Assembly (NCBI RefSeq): GCF_001687335.1
Contig: NZ_MAGO01000009.1
Span: 62,001 to 126,000, forward strand
Direction of reading: 5' to 3'
Source of the DNA: Dissulfuribacter thermophilus
GTDB taxonomy: Bacteria > Desulfobacterota > Dissulfuribacteria > Dissulfuribacterales > Dissulfuribacteraceae
Length of the DNA stretch: 64,000 bases
Under the pieces are notes generated by a model. That model was not told the origin of the DNA and ran no database searches. It worked only from the letters and a program-made list of their open reading frames with translations. The translations under genes were made by a program, and so were the position numbers. Shown in pieces: positions 18,186 through 26,067 of this stretch (position 1 is its first letter; each line of letters begins with the position of its first letter).

Positions 18186-21100
18186 ATGGCCAAGACCAAC
18201 CATGCCAGAGTAGGAGATGCACTGGAGCTTTTGAGAAAGGGGCTGATGCCCTTTGTTGAAAGGGAATTCCGGGCCAAATATGGAGAGAGGTGGGAACAAG
18301 AGGCGGCCGGATTCTTGAATATCGAATCTGGGAACATCAACTGGGACATTGCAGCCATTTTCAAGCTCATGTGGAATGCCTGGAATGTGGTCTTCAGGGA
18401 TGTACTCGGCCGCTCTGAGCGTTCTCTGGTCAGCGAACTGAGGGATGTACGGAACAGGTGGGCGCACCAGGAGGCCTTTTCGAGCGACGATGCCTACAGG
18501 GCACTTGATAGCATGGGAAGGCTCCTTTCTGCAGTGTCTGCCCCGGAAGCCAGGGAGATCGAGGGCCAGAAGATGGCCCTTTTACGGGTGCGTTTTGACG
18601 AGCAGCGCCGAAATGAGATGCGGAAGATTGCTGTTCAGGCCACAGACGGAAAGCCGAAAGGAGGGCTCAAACCCTGGCGCGAGATCGTAACTCCGCATCC
18701 AGACGTTGCAAGCGGAAAATACCAGCAGGCAGAGTTCGCAGCAGATCTCTGGCAGGTCTACCTGGGAGAAGCTTCATCTGAATATCAACATCCATCAGAG
18801 TTTTTCCGCAGGACCTTTATTACAGAGGGTCTTGGGCAACTACTCCTGAACGCGGTGTGCCGTCTTACCGGAAAGGGTGGAGATCCAGTGGTGGAGCTTC
18901 AGACCAATTTTGGAGGCGGCAAGACTCACAGTATGCTGGCCCTGTATCACCTCTTTTCCGGAACACCTGTAGCAGAACTCCCAGGAGTTGAAGAGCTCAT
19001 CAGAGAGACCGAATGCAAGATACCGGCAACTACTGTCAGAAGGGCGGTTCTCGTAGGCACCAAAATTTCACCTGGAAATCCTAGTAAGAAGGAGGACGGA
19101 ACAGTTGTCCGGACTCTGTGGGGTGAGATCGCCTGGCAGCTTGGCGGCAAAGAGGGCTATGAGATGGTGCGGCTGGATGATGAAAAGGCCACTAATCCAG
19201 GAGACAAGCTCAAAGACCTTTTCAACCGTTATGCACCGTGCCTCATCCTCATTGACGAATGGGTGGCCTTTGCCCGTCAGCTTCATGCCGGAAGCGATCT
19301 ACCTGCAGGCTCATTTGACACCCAGTTCACATTTGCCCAGGCCCTTAGTGAAGCGGCAAAGGCGGCCAATGATACCTTTCTTGTGGTTAGCATACCTGCC
19401 TCTGACAATGAAATTGGAGGAGAATGGGGCGCAAGGGCACTGGAGCGGCTCAAAAACGCCATAGGCAGGGTGGAGTCAAGCTGGAGGCCAGCAAGCCCGG
19501 ATGAGGGATTTGAGATAGTAAGGCGGCGGCTTTTTGAGCCAATTACCCATAAGCAGGCCTTTGTGGCCCGTGATGCAGTCGCCAGGGCCTTTGTTGAAAT
19601 GTATGGGAGCCAGCACAATGAATTTCCCTCTGAATGCCGGGAAGCAGAATATGAACGGCGTATCAAAATGGCCTATCCTATACATCCTGAACTCTTTGAC
19701 AGGCTTTACAATGACTGGTCAACCCTTGATAAGTTCCAACGCACCAGAGGTGTGCTGCGTCTAATGGCATCAGTTATTCACTCCCTTTGGGAGAGACAGG
19801 ATTCAAACCTATTGATAATGCCCGCCACGGTACCAATCGATGACCCGGCAGTGCAGTTTGAGCTTACCCGATATCTTGATGACCACTGGAATCCGGTTAT
19901 TGCCAAAGATGTGGACGGAGAGCATTCCCTGCCCCTTGCCATTGACAGGGAGGTTCCCAATCTTGGCCGGTATTCTGCCTGTCGCAGGGTGGCAAGGACC
20001 ATCTATATCGGCTCAGCCCCTCTCCAGCGGGTGGCCAACAAGGGAATCGACGACAAACAGATAAAGCTAGGATGCCTGCAGCCGGGAGAGACGGTGGCAA
20101 CCTTTGGGGACGCCCTGAGGAGGCTGACAGACAGGGCCACCTATCTCTATGTTGATGGAAATAGATATTGGTATTCCACGCAGCCTACAGTTACAAGACT
20201 GGCCGAAGACAGGGCGGGTCAGCTCAATGAGCATGAGGTTATAGATGAGATTACGGCTCGACTCAGGAAAGAGGCTAGGAGCCGAGGAGATTTCCATAGG
20301 GTCCATAGCTGTTCGCCAGGCAGTGATATTCCGGATGAGAAGGAGGCCCGCCTGGTGATCCTGGGGCCAGAATTCCCCCACAGCAAAGGAAACCATGACA
20401 GCCCGGCAAGGAAGGAGGCGGCCCAGATCCTGGAAAAGCGTGGCAGCAGCCCAAGGAATTACAAGAACAGCCTTGTCTTTCTGGCAGCAGACGCTACAAG
20501 ATTGCAGGAACAAAGTGGCGCTGTCCGGAAATATCTTGCCTGGAAATCCATTTTTGATGAGCGGGAACAGCTCAATCTCGATCCCTTTCAGACAAAACAG
20601 GCTGAGACAAAGCTGAAGAGTGCAGATGAGACCGTAAGGGCCAGGATTCCGGAGACCTGGATCTGGCTGTTGGTGCCGGATCAGCCTGAACTTCATGGAG
20701 ATATGGAGTGGGTGGAAATAAGGCTGCAGGGCTCGGGGAGTCTTGCTGTGAGGGCCAGCAAGAAACTAAAGAATGAGGAACTGCTCCTTACCCAGATGGG
20801 CGGGATCCGGCTGCGCATGGAACTTGACCGGGTACCCCTGTGGAACGGCGACGATGTGGCTATAAAAAAGCTGGTAGAATATTTCGCAACCTATAACTAT
20901 CTTCCGAGGCTTCGCGATAGGGAAGTGCTGCTTGCCGCCATTCGAGAGGGCGTTTCTCTTCTAACCTGGGGAACAGATACATTTGCCTATGCCCAGGGGA
21001 AAGATGAGACCACAGGACGCTATCTTGGCCTGGTTGCTGGACGGGCGAACGTGAATATCCAGGCCGAGTCGGGAAATCTCATCGTAAAGCCGGATGTAGC

Positions 21101-21485
21101 AATTAAGCAGATCGAAAAAGAAAAGGCTGAAAGGGAGGCTGAAAGAAAGGAAAAAAGATATCCCCTTTTTGAAGAGGAATCAAAAAAAGATCCAACGATA
21201 TCGGAAAATCGGGAAGAAATCCTGTATGAAGAACGGCCCAAAAAACCTGTTTATCGAAGGTTTTATGGTTCGGTTAAGTTGGATCCCCTGCGTGTGGGCC
21301 GGGATGCCGCACAGATTGCTGATGAGGTCATTCAGCATCTCACTAAGCTCATGGGAGCAGATGTCCAGGTAACTTTAGAAATTCAGGCCAATATTCCAGA
21401 TGGCATCAGTGAAGAAACTATGCTCTCTCTAAGAGAAAACTGCCATACGCTCAAATTCGATAGCTTCGATTTTGAAGAGGAGTAA
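18186..21485 (+). CDS. Swt1-type HEPN RNase-like domain fused to DUF499 ATPase
   Basis: 1099 aa. Residues 1-120 resemble the Swt1 HEPN domain, with the RNase-type motif R-N-R-W-A-H at 89-94 (R-x4-H) intact. The following DUF499 region carries Walker A FGGGKTHSM (242-250) and Walker B LILIDEW, with an arginine-rich middle and a Lys/Glu-rich linker near 960-1010. DUF499 ATPases (COG1483) are repeatedly found beside DUF1156 methyltransferases (COG1743) in defence islands. A plausible role is nucleotide-dependent sensing that licenses HEPN RNA cleavage. The domain calls are good; the mechanism is inferred. Confidence 0.83.
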   Translation: MAKTNHARVGDALELLRKGLMPFVEREFRAKYGERWEQEAAGFLNIESGNINWDIAAIFKLMWNAWNVVFRDVLGRSERSLVSELRDVRNRWAHQEAFSSDDAYRALDSMGRLLSAVSAPEAREIEGQKMALLRVRFDEQRRNEMRKIAVQATDGKPKGGLKPWREIVTPHPDVASGKYQQAEFAADLWQVYLGEASSEYQHPSEFFRRTFITEGLGQLLLNAVCRLTGKGGDPVVELQTNFGGGKTHSMLALYHLFSGTPVAELPGVEELIRETECKIPATTVRRAVLVGTKISPGNPSKKEDGTVVRTLWGEIAWQLGGKEGYEMVRLDDEKATNPGDKLKDLFNRYAPCLILIDEWVAFARQLHAGSDLPAGSFDTQFTFAQALSEAAKAANDTFLVVSIPASDNEIGGEWGARALERLKNAIGRVESSWRPASPDEGFEIVRRRLFEPITHKQAFVARDAVARAFVEMYGSQHNEFPSECREAEYERRIKMAYPIHPELFDRLYNDWSTLDKFQRTRGVLRLMASVIHSLWERQDSNLLIMPATVPIDDPAVQFELTRYLDDHWNPVIAKDVDGEHSLPLAIDREVPNLGRYSACRRVARTIYIGSAPLQRVANKGIDDKQIKLGCLQPGETVATFGDALRRLTDRATYLYVDGNRYWYSTQPTVTRLAEDRAGQLNEHEVIDEITARLRKEARSRGDFHRVHSCSPGSDIPDEKEARLVILGPEFPHSKGNHDSPARKEAAQILEKRGSSPRNYKNSLVFLAADATRLQEQSGAVRKYLAWKSIFDEREQLNLDPFQTKQAETKLKSADETVRARIPETWIWLLVPDQPELHGDMEWVEIRLQGSGSLAVRASKKLKNEELLLTQMGGIRLRMELDRVPLWNGDDVAIKKLVEYFATYNYLPRLRDREVLLAAIREGVSLLTWGTDTFAYAQGKDETTGRYLGLVAGRANVNIQAESGNLIVKPDVAIKQIEKEKAEREAERKEKRYPLFEEESKKDPTISENREEILYEERPKKPVYRRFYGSVKLDPLRVGRDAAQIADEVIQHLTKLMGADVQVTLEIQANIPDGISEETMLSLRENCHTLKFDSFDFEEE

Positions 21486-21508
21486 TCAGAGAAGGGCCAA
21501 AAAAGTAA

Positions 21509-21927
21509 ATGTGTGGCCGCTTCGCCTTCACAGCCTCGAAAAGGCAGCTCCTGGAACACTTCTCCCCTTCCTTTAGCCCCAGAGATTCCGCTCTGTTACA
21601 ACATCGCCTCAGGAACCGATATTACGGCCATAAGGCAGCTTCCAGGGCATCCGCGCCAGCTTGCCCTTGTCCGCTGGGAGCTTTATCCCATCATAGCCAA
21701 AGGACAAAAAGGCAGGTTACCGTATGATAAACGCTCGTGCCGAGTCTGTTACCACAAAGCCTGCCTTCAAAAATGCCTTTCGGTATCGAAGGTGTCTAAT
21801 ACCTGCAAATGGATTTTATGAGTGGCAAAAAAGAGACGGCAGAAAACAGCCCTGGTCCATCACTTTAAAAGGGAAAAGGGGACAGGCTAATTATGTTCTG
21901 TTGAAATTTCCAGCATTGTTTTTTTGA
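21509..21927 (+). pseudogene. SRAP/YedK-type abasic-site shield protein, frameshifted and truncated
   Basis: Three frames must be joined. MCGRFAFTASKRQLLEHF carries the catalytic Cys2. After a shift near a CCCC run (about 21565) comes PLAPEIPLCYNIASGTDITAIRQLPG...LVRWELYPIIAKGQ. After a second shift near 21720 come INARAESV and RCLIPANGFYEWQKRDGRKQPW. These are the ordered SRAP motifs. The 3' end after QPWSITLKG is lost. SRAP proteins crosslink to abasic sites in single-stranded DNA. Confidence 0.8.
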
Positions 21928-22020
21928 ATGCACCGCAATTATTGGAAAAAAGCAATTTTTAGTGATAGCCTTCACAATTTCTTATAGTTATGCTAAGGTT
22001 TTGCTATCAAGGAGGTTTGT

Positions 22021-22206
22021 ATGACAAAGGAGGAACAGGCAAAATTTACCAGCCCTAAGATTGCTAAAGAACTAAGAAAAAAGTTTGCCAATCAGGCCGA
22101 AGTTATTCCTATAAATTTGAAATATAAAAGAAATATAGGGCGATTTATCAGGAAAATTGAACGAGCTCACAAGAAGGCAGAAAAAAGCACCCTCTTCTTC
22201 TCTTAA
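22021..22206 (+). CDS. Small basic hypothetical protein, 61 aa
   Basis: A strong AAGGAGG ribosome site lies 5 nt before ATG. The Lys-rich protein (SPKIAKELRKKFANQAEVIPINLKYKRNIGRFIRKIERAHKKAEKS) is mostly predicted helix and could bind nucleic acid. The family is not recognised. It is followed by a possible terminator that overlaps its end. Confidence 0.5.
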   Translation: MTKEEQAKFTSPKIAKELRKKFANQAEVIPINLKYKRNIGRFIRKIERAHKKAEKSTLFFS

Positions 22207-22218
22207 AAGGGCGTTTTT
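22183..22218 (+). terminator. Possible terminator overlapping the end of the 61-aa gene
   Basis: AAAAGCACCC (22183-22192) pairs with GGGCGTTTTT (22209-22218) with one mismatch and one G-T pair, and the right arm ends in five T. The 16-nt loop is large. Confidence 0.35.
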
Positions 22219-22224
22219 GTTGTA

Positions 22225-22950
22225 ATGTCCAGTCATAGAAATATTTCAGTTGATCAAATTGAAATTCATCCAGCTATTTCGCCATCTTCCAGCTTTGATT
22301 TTGTAGAATCCTATTTTAAGGGCATAGACTCTACAAGGTGTTGTTTTTCTCTTGCAAGATCCCTTGGGATGCAGACAATCACATTAGAAAAACTTCCCGC
22401 CCATGGGCTAATTTTAGAAGAAAATAATGAACTGAAAGAATATTTTCCTGATTATGAATTTAAAGAAGCAATCAGGCTTTGTTTCTGGAAACCGCGGTTT
22501 CAAAATCAGGATGGACTACAAAAGGTAACTAGCCGAAATCTCATAGGTTATGCCATATTAAAGCATGACGTGGTATCGTCAAAAAAATTTGATCGGTGGC
22601 ATATCTTTGAAGCTGTTTTCAAAAAATATCCGCATCCTCATAATTATGTTGCTAGACCCAAAACCTTCCAACTTGCTTGTGGGAACAGACGTTTTTCAAT
22701 AAAAGGAATCCTATATTGTCAGCAGAATTCATTAAACAAGGCCTGTGCCCAAGTTGCCATTAGAAGTCTTTTGGCTAATCATCTTTCTCATGGTGATATT
22801 TCTTATAAAAAAATAAACGAACTGGCGGGTGTCACTCCAGATAGCGGTCGAGAGCCTGGAAAAGGTTTGGCCGTGATAGATATCAGAAAAGAAGAAAAGG
22901 GGACAGGCGCATTATATTCCACGTTGCATAAAGAAGATGTTAGCGCTTAA
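22225..22950 (+). CDS. Papain/C39-like cysteine peptidase-type protein, probably 3'-truncated
   Basis: 241 aa. The region ILYCQQNSLNKACAQVAIRSLLANHL has the QQN...CAxVA(L/I)R pattern seen in uncharacterised C39-like papain-fold proteins, with the second Cys as likely nucleophile. The expected distal His/Asp block is missing: the frame ends in KEEKGTGALYSTLHKEDVSA soon after the first helix. No clear ribosome site precedes the ATG. The family assignment is tentative, and the gene is probably a remnant like its neighbours. Confidence 0.45.
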   Translation: MSSHRNISVDQIEIHPAISPSSSFDFVESYFKGIDSTRCCFSLARSLGMQTITLEKLPAHGLILEENNELKEYFPDYEFKEAIRLCFWKPRFQNQDGLQKVTSRNLIGYAILKHDVVSSKKFDRWHIFEAVFKKYPHPHNYVARPKTFQLACGNRRFSIKGILYCQQNSLNKACAQVAIRSLLANHLSHGDISYKKINELAGVTPDSGREPGKGLAVIDIRKEEKGTGALYSTLHKEDVSA

Positions 22951-22989
22951 ATGTAATTCGATGTAACAAAAGCACTAAGGGGCCTAAAA

Positions 22990-23169
22990 ATGGAATTAAA
23001 AGAAAAAATAAAAAAGGAGATCGATTTGATACCCGAGGAGTATTTACCTCAACTTGAGCAATATCTTAAAATAATAAAAAGCGGCAAGCGAAGGAACCTG
23101 CGTATCAAGACTGTACATTTAAAAGGAAAATATGACAATGCGAATATAAGAAAATTGGCATATGAATAA
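22990..23169 (+). CDS. Antitoxin of the PIN-toxin pair, 59 aa
   Basis: Small charged protein (MELKEKIKKEIDLIPEEYL, QLEQYLKIIKSGKRRN) in the style of DUF2281-type VapB partners. It ends 2 nt before the PIN-domain gene, the standard order for antitoxin then toxin. Assignment rests on size, charge and position. Confidence 0.65.
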   Translation: MELKEKIKKEIDLIPEEYLPQLEQYLKIIKSGKRRNLRIKTVHLKGKYDNANIRKLAYE

Positions 23170-23171
23170 TT

Positions 23172-23588
23172 ATGGATAATTCAATACTAGTTGATACAAA
23201 TGTGCTGATTTATGCTGTGGATGCCGACTCTCAATTTAATAATCAGGCAGTCAAGTTCTTGTCTGATTCAGCATTGAAGCTTTTTACGACTTCCAAAAAT
23301 ATTTCCGAGTTTTTGGTTGTATTAACCAGGAACGCGGAAATAGAGCTATCTTCCAGTGAATGTTTAGATATCCTTAGCAGCTTACTAAGTGATATTGAAA
23401 TCCTGTATCCTACTCCTATATCAATGGATGTCTTTCAGAAATTAGTTCGCAAATATAATCCTCGTGGTTTATGGATTCATGATGTGGAAATAGCCAGTAT
23501 TGGTATGGCACATGGTATATCAGTGATCGCTACTAACAATATCGCTGATTTTAAACGTATTGCAGAATTGGAAGTTATAGAAATATAG
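23172..23588 (+). CDS. PIN-domain RNase toxin, VapC-like
   Basis: 138 aa. Single-domain PIN nuclease with the ordered acidic residues: VDTNVLIYAVD at the N-terminus, SEFLVVL in the middle, HDVEIASIGMAHGISVIATNN towards the end. Length and motif spacing are normal, so it should be active. With the preceding gene it forms a toxin-antitoxin module, one of the few intact units in the right part of the island. Confidence 0.85.
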   Translation: MDNSILVDTNVLIYAVDADSQFNNQAVKFLSDSALKLFTTSKNISEFLVVLTRNAEIELSSSECLDILSSLLSDIEILYPTPISMDVFQKLVRKYNPRGLWIHDVEIASIGMAHGISVIATNNIADFKRIAELEVIEI

Positions 23589-23667
23589 ATAGATATTGCG
23601 CTAATAATTGGGTGCAGTTGACCGCTATTCCACTGGCGCTCCTTGGCGGCAACTGACCCTCGACGAT

Positions 23668-23757
23668 ATGTATGTGACCTTGTGCCCTGAGCTGGATATT
23701 GCGTCTCAAGGTTCGACCATGGAAGAAGCGAAAAAGAATTTGAAAGAAAAGGTGTAA
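23668..23757 (+). pseudogene. HicB-like antitoxin remnant
   Basis: 29 codons, MYVTLCPELDIASQGSTMEE and AKKNLKEKV, match the core of HicB antitoxins (CPELDVASQG-type motif). The beta strand before it and the C-terminal DNA-binding part are missing, and no hicA is nearby. Confidence 0.6.
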
Positions 23758-23763
23758 CTGAAG

Positions 23764-24833
23764 ATGGCCTCTTTTGACAAAAAGCTTGCACTGTTTCACT
23801 GGCTGCTCTGCCAGTTTGGGGCAGAAGAATTTGTTCAGCTTAAAAAAATCCTGTCAAATGATGACCTCATCGGCTTTGACGAGGAAAATTCCACACTTTT
23901 TTCCCATGAGCTTTCAGAACACCTTAAGGCCAGCCAAAGCCCCATTAGCAAAGAGATGCTCTCTTCCTATGATGCCAACATCGTAAGGCACTGGAAAAAG
24001 ATCACCAAGAAAAGAAACAGCTCTGGCCATGTGCTCTATCCTCTCTATTTTCAGTACCTTTCAATGCTGTTTACAGAATATTATCTGGACAGGTACTTTG
24101 CTGGAAAGGAAGGCCTTTGTGATGAACTCAATCAATTTTTGGAAGAGGAGTTCAATAAAAGGCTTCCAAAGGCCGAGGCCATTTTACCCTTTGCTGAAAG
24201 GGATCTTAACAAGCTTGCCGTCTGGATAGCCACAGGCGGCGGTAAGACCCTTATAATGCACGTAAACATCCTACAATTTCAGCACTATCTCAAAAAGGCC
24301 CATAAGCGGCTCCCTTTTTGAAAAGTCTGCCGGCCCTCTTTTCACAAGTGATACGCATAGCTCCTGTCCCTTTAAACAAGGGAGAATATGAGTTTGTTTC
24401 GGATCTCAGGGAATTTTACAGTTCAATGCCTGATATTTTGAAAGATTGCGAGCTTGATCTCCTCAGAAATATGTCCAAAAAAGGCATAGGCTTCTTTGTG
24501 GGAAGCAATTTCTATCCAGATTTTATCATGTGGATAAAAAAGGGCCAGAGACAGCACGTGGTCTTCATTGATTCCAAAGGACTAAGACAGGTTCACGGCT
24601 TTAAGGATCAAAGATACGCTTTTCAAAAAAAGAACAAGGAGCTTGAAAAACGCCTTGGCGATCCTGACGTAAAACTTGAGGCATTTATCATTTCAAATAC
24701 GTCCAAGAGGGATGTTTCCTGGTGGTCTCAAGGAGAAAAAGCCAGCAGAGATTTTGCTCATCACCATATTCTTTTTAGAAAAGATGATCATTCAAGATAT
24801 TTATTGCAGTTTTTTGAGGAGGTCTTGGCCTGA
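23764..24833 (+). pseudogene. DEAD-helicase/restriction-nuclease gene with internal deletion
   Basis: The first part (23764-24321) encodes 185 aa ending just past a Walker A in WIATGGGKTLIMHVNILQF, the start of a large type III restriction-like helicase. The second part (24318-24833, another frame) encodes the C-terminal end with a nuclease-like core FYPDFIMWIKKG... HVVFIDSKGL (PD-(D/E)xK pattern). Most of the helicase motor between them is gone. The two halves overlap by 4 nt, so the junction is a deletion that joined codons around position 24318. Confidence 0.8.
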
Positions 24834-25142
24834 ATGAAACGCAATATTGACCTTATTCGGGAACTGTTGCACCGCGTCGAGGCCGGTGAAATAAAGGGGA
24901 CAGATAATTTTAACATACCCGGGTACCAGGACGATGAAATCAAGTACCACCTTGTTTTATTGGCTGAAGCAGGACTTATAAAGGCAACTTTTTTGGAAAG
25001 TGATCAGGCAGGTGTAGAAGCTGTTATTGTTCATCGCCTCACATGGGACGGGCATGAATTCCTTGATGCTGCTCGAAACGCCTTCTCTGGGCAGCCTCAG
25101 GCGTCCAGCCTTCGGAAGCCCATCCGCATCTTTCCCACCTGA
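24834..25142 (+). CDS. DUF2513-like protein, probably truncated at the C-terminus
   Basis: 102 aa. MKRNIDLIRELLHRVEAGE, GYQDDEIKYHLVLLAEAGLI and HRLTWDGHEFLDAARNAF are the typical blocks of DUF2513, a small helical family of unknown role common in phages and islands. After DAARNAF the residues become Pro/Ser-rich and unlike the family, so the end is probably replaced. It starts directly after the previous stop. Confidence 0.6.
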   Translation: MKRNIDLIRELLHRVEAGEIKGTDNFNIPGYQDDEIKYHLVLLAEAGLIKATFLESDQAGVEAVIVHRLTWDGHEFLDAARNAFSGQPQASSLRKPIRIFPT

Positions 25143-25317
25143 GCTTGCCAGTTTGGGAGTCTTGGAATACCACCCAGAAACATCTGTCTGGTCTTTCCCG
25201 CCATTTTTTGACCTTGTTTTCTGAGTAATAGACCCCAGTATATTTTTTGATTTTTTTTTACTTGGAAGCCACTTTCAGACCCTTTCAATGGAATCCGTTG
25301 GTCTCAAAAGAAAATCC

Positions 25318-25341
25318 AGGGCTAAATCAGGGCTAAACATC
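25318..25341 (+). repeat. 24-bp direct repeat, right copy (possible integrase arm site)
   Basis: Identical to 4763-4786 and in the same orientation. It lies 123 bp inside attR. The interval to attR has no credible gene. Confidence 0.6.
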
Positions 25342-25464
25342 TTTCGGGATTTTCTTGCACCTTTAGTACTTTTCTATCATGTAAATAATATAGATAACTT
25401 ACTGTAGTCAAAGACTTTTTTACCCATATTTCAACACCTGTCAATTCCTGCCTTTTCCTCAAAA

Positions 25465-25517
25465 AACGGACTTCTAATCCGTAGGTTCTGAGTTCGAATC
25501 CCTGTGGGCGGGCCAAT
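25465..25517 (+). repeat. attR: displaced tRNA-Arg 3' half
   Basis: Copy of 4666-4718 with three substitutions, all in or next to the T arm (T stem becomes CTGAG/CCCTG, with two mispairs). It lacks the acceptor 5' strand and D arm, so it is not a tRNA gene. It marks the right edge of the island. Confidence 0.9.
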
Positions 25518-25529
25518 GATTTCAGGTAC

Positions 25530-25592
25530 TTATGAGCTTTCGTAGGTGTCTTTTTTAAAAGAAGAGAGCAACGACTGATTTCTCTCGACCAT
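25530..25592 (-). CDS. Possible 20-aa peptide with a very strong ribosome site
   Basis: An AAAGGAGGTGGAT sequence stands directly before ATG at 25592, followed by 20 codons (MVERNQSLLSSFKKDTYESS) and TAA, 13 bp short of attR. It could be a short peptide or the head of a chromosomal gene cut when the island entered. Confidence 0.25.
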   Translation of the reverse strand: MVERNQSLLSSFKKDTYESS

Positions 25593-25667
25593 ATCCACCT
25601 CCTTTTTCTAGAAAATCTGTCTGCCTATGACTTGTTTCTTTTAGAAAATCCTGTTAATGGTGCATCT

Positions 25668-26024
25668 ATGAGTGAGGATTATCTTTTTGTTTACGGGACA
25701 CTAAAGAAGGGCTTTGTGAATCACTCATATCTTAGGGGTGCCAAATTTGTTGGTAAGGCATATACCAAATCAAAATATGCACTCTATGTGGGGGAGTACC
25801 CATTCGTTGTCAAGAATCAGCCTCTTTCCAACATTTTTGGTGAATTATATGAAATTAATGAAGCGATCCTATCTCACGTGGATGAGCTAGAGGAACATCC
25901 TGACTTATACTGTAGGGAAAAGGTCCCTGTTATAATTGAAGAGAAAGAGGAAGAGGTCTTGGCTTGGATATACTTTTTCCCAAGACCCAGGGGAAGGCTT
26001 GTAAGGGATGGGGTCTTCAAGTAG
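25668..26024 (+). CDS. AIG2/gamma-glutamylcyclotransferase-family protein
   Basis: 118 aa from the ATG at 25668 (an upstream TTG at 25632 is possible but less natural). The hallmark YGTLKKG near the N-terminus, the catalytic-Glu region HVDELEEHPDLY and the closing block AWIYFFPRPRG fit the small gamma-glutamylcyclotransferase-like fold, which acts on gamma-glutamyl amines or amino acids. It is the first chromosomal gene right of the island, convergent with nifA. Confidence 0.8.
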   Translation: MSEDYLFVYGTLKKGFVNHSYLRGAKFVGKAYTKSKYALYVGEYPFVVKNQPLSNIFGELYEINEAILSHVDELEEHPDLYCREKVPVIIEEKEEEVLAWIYFFPRPRGRLVRDGVFK

Positions 26025-26033
26025 ATCGTGATG

Positions 26034-26062
26034 CCACCATAGGGCATTGTTGCCCTAGGTGG
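26034..26062. terminator. Hairpin between convergent AIG2-like gene and nifA
   Basis: CCACCATAGGGCA (26034-26046) pairs with TGCCCTAGGTGG (26051-26062), a 12-bp stem with a single bulged A and a 4-nt loop. It lies 9 nt after one stop and 6 nt beyond the other, so it probably serves both genes. T runs are weak. Confidence 0.6.
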
Positions 26063-26067
26063 ATCTC

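Noticed and set aside
8683-21485. Canonical DISARM or BREX system
   Set aside because: drmA, drmB and drmC are absent, and so are brxC, pglX and pglZ; only the helicase type and DUF499-like ATPase recall those systems.
22990-23588. Part of a CRISPR or restriction system
   Set aside because: The pair is fully explained as a VapBC-like toxin-antitoxin module by order, spacing and PIN motifs.
25322-25516. 64-aa minus-strand frame across attR
   Set aside because: It reads the antisense of the tRNA fragment (MARPQGFELRTYG...), a well-known false gene pattern at tRNA ends.
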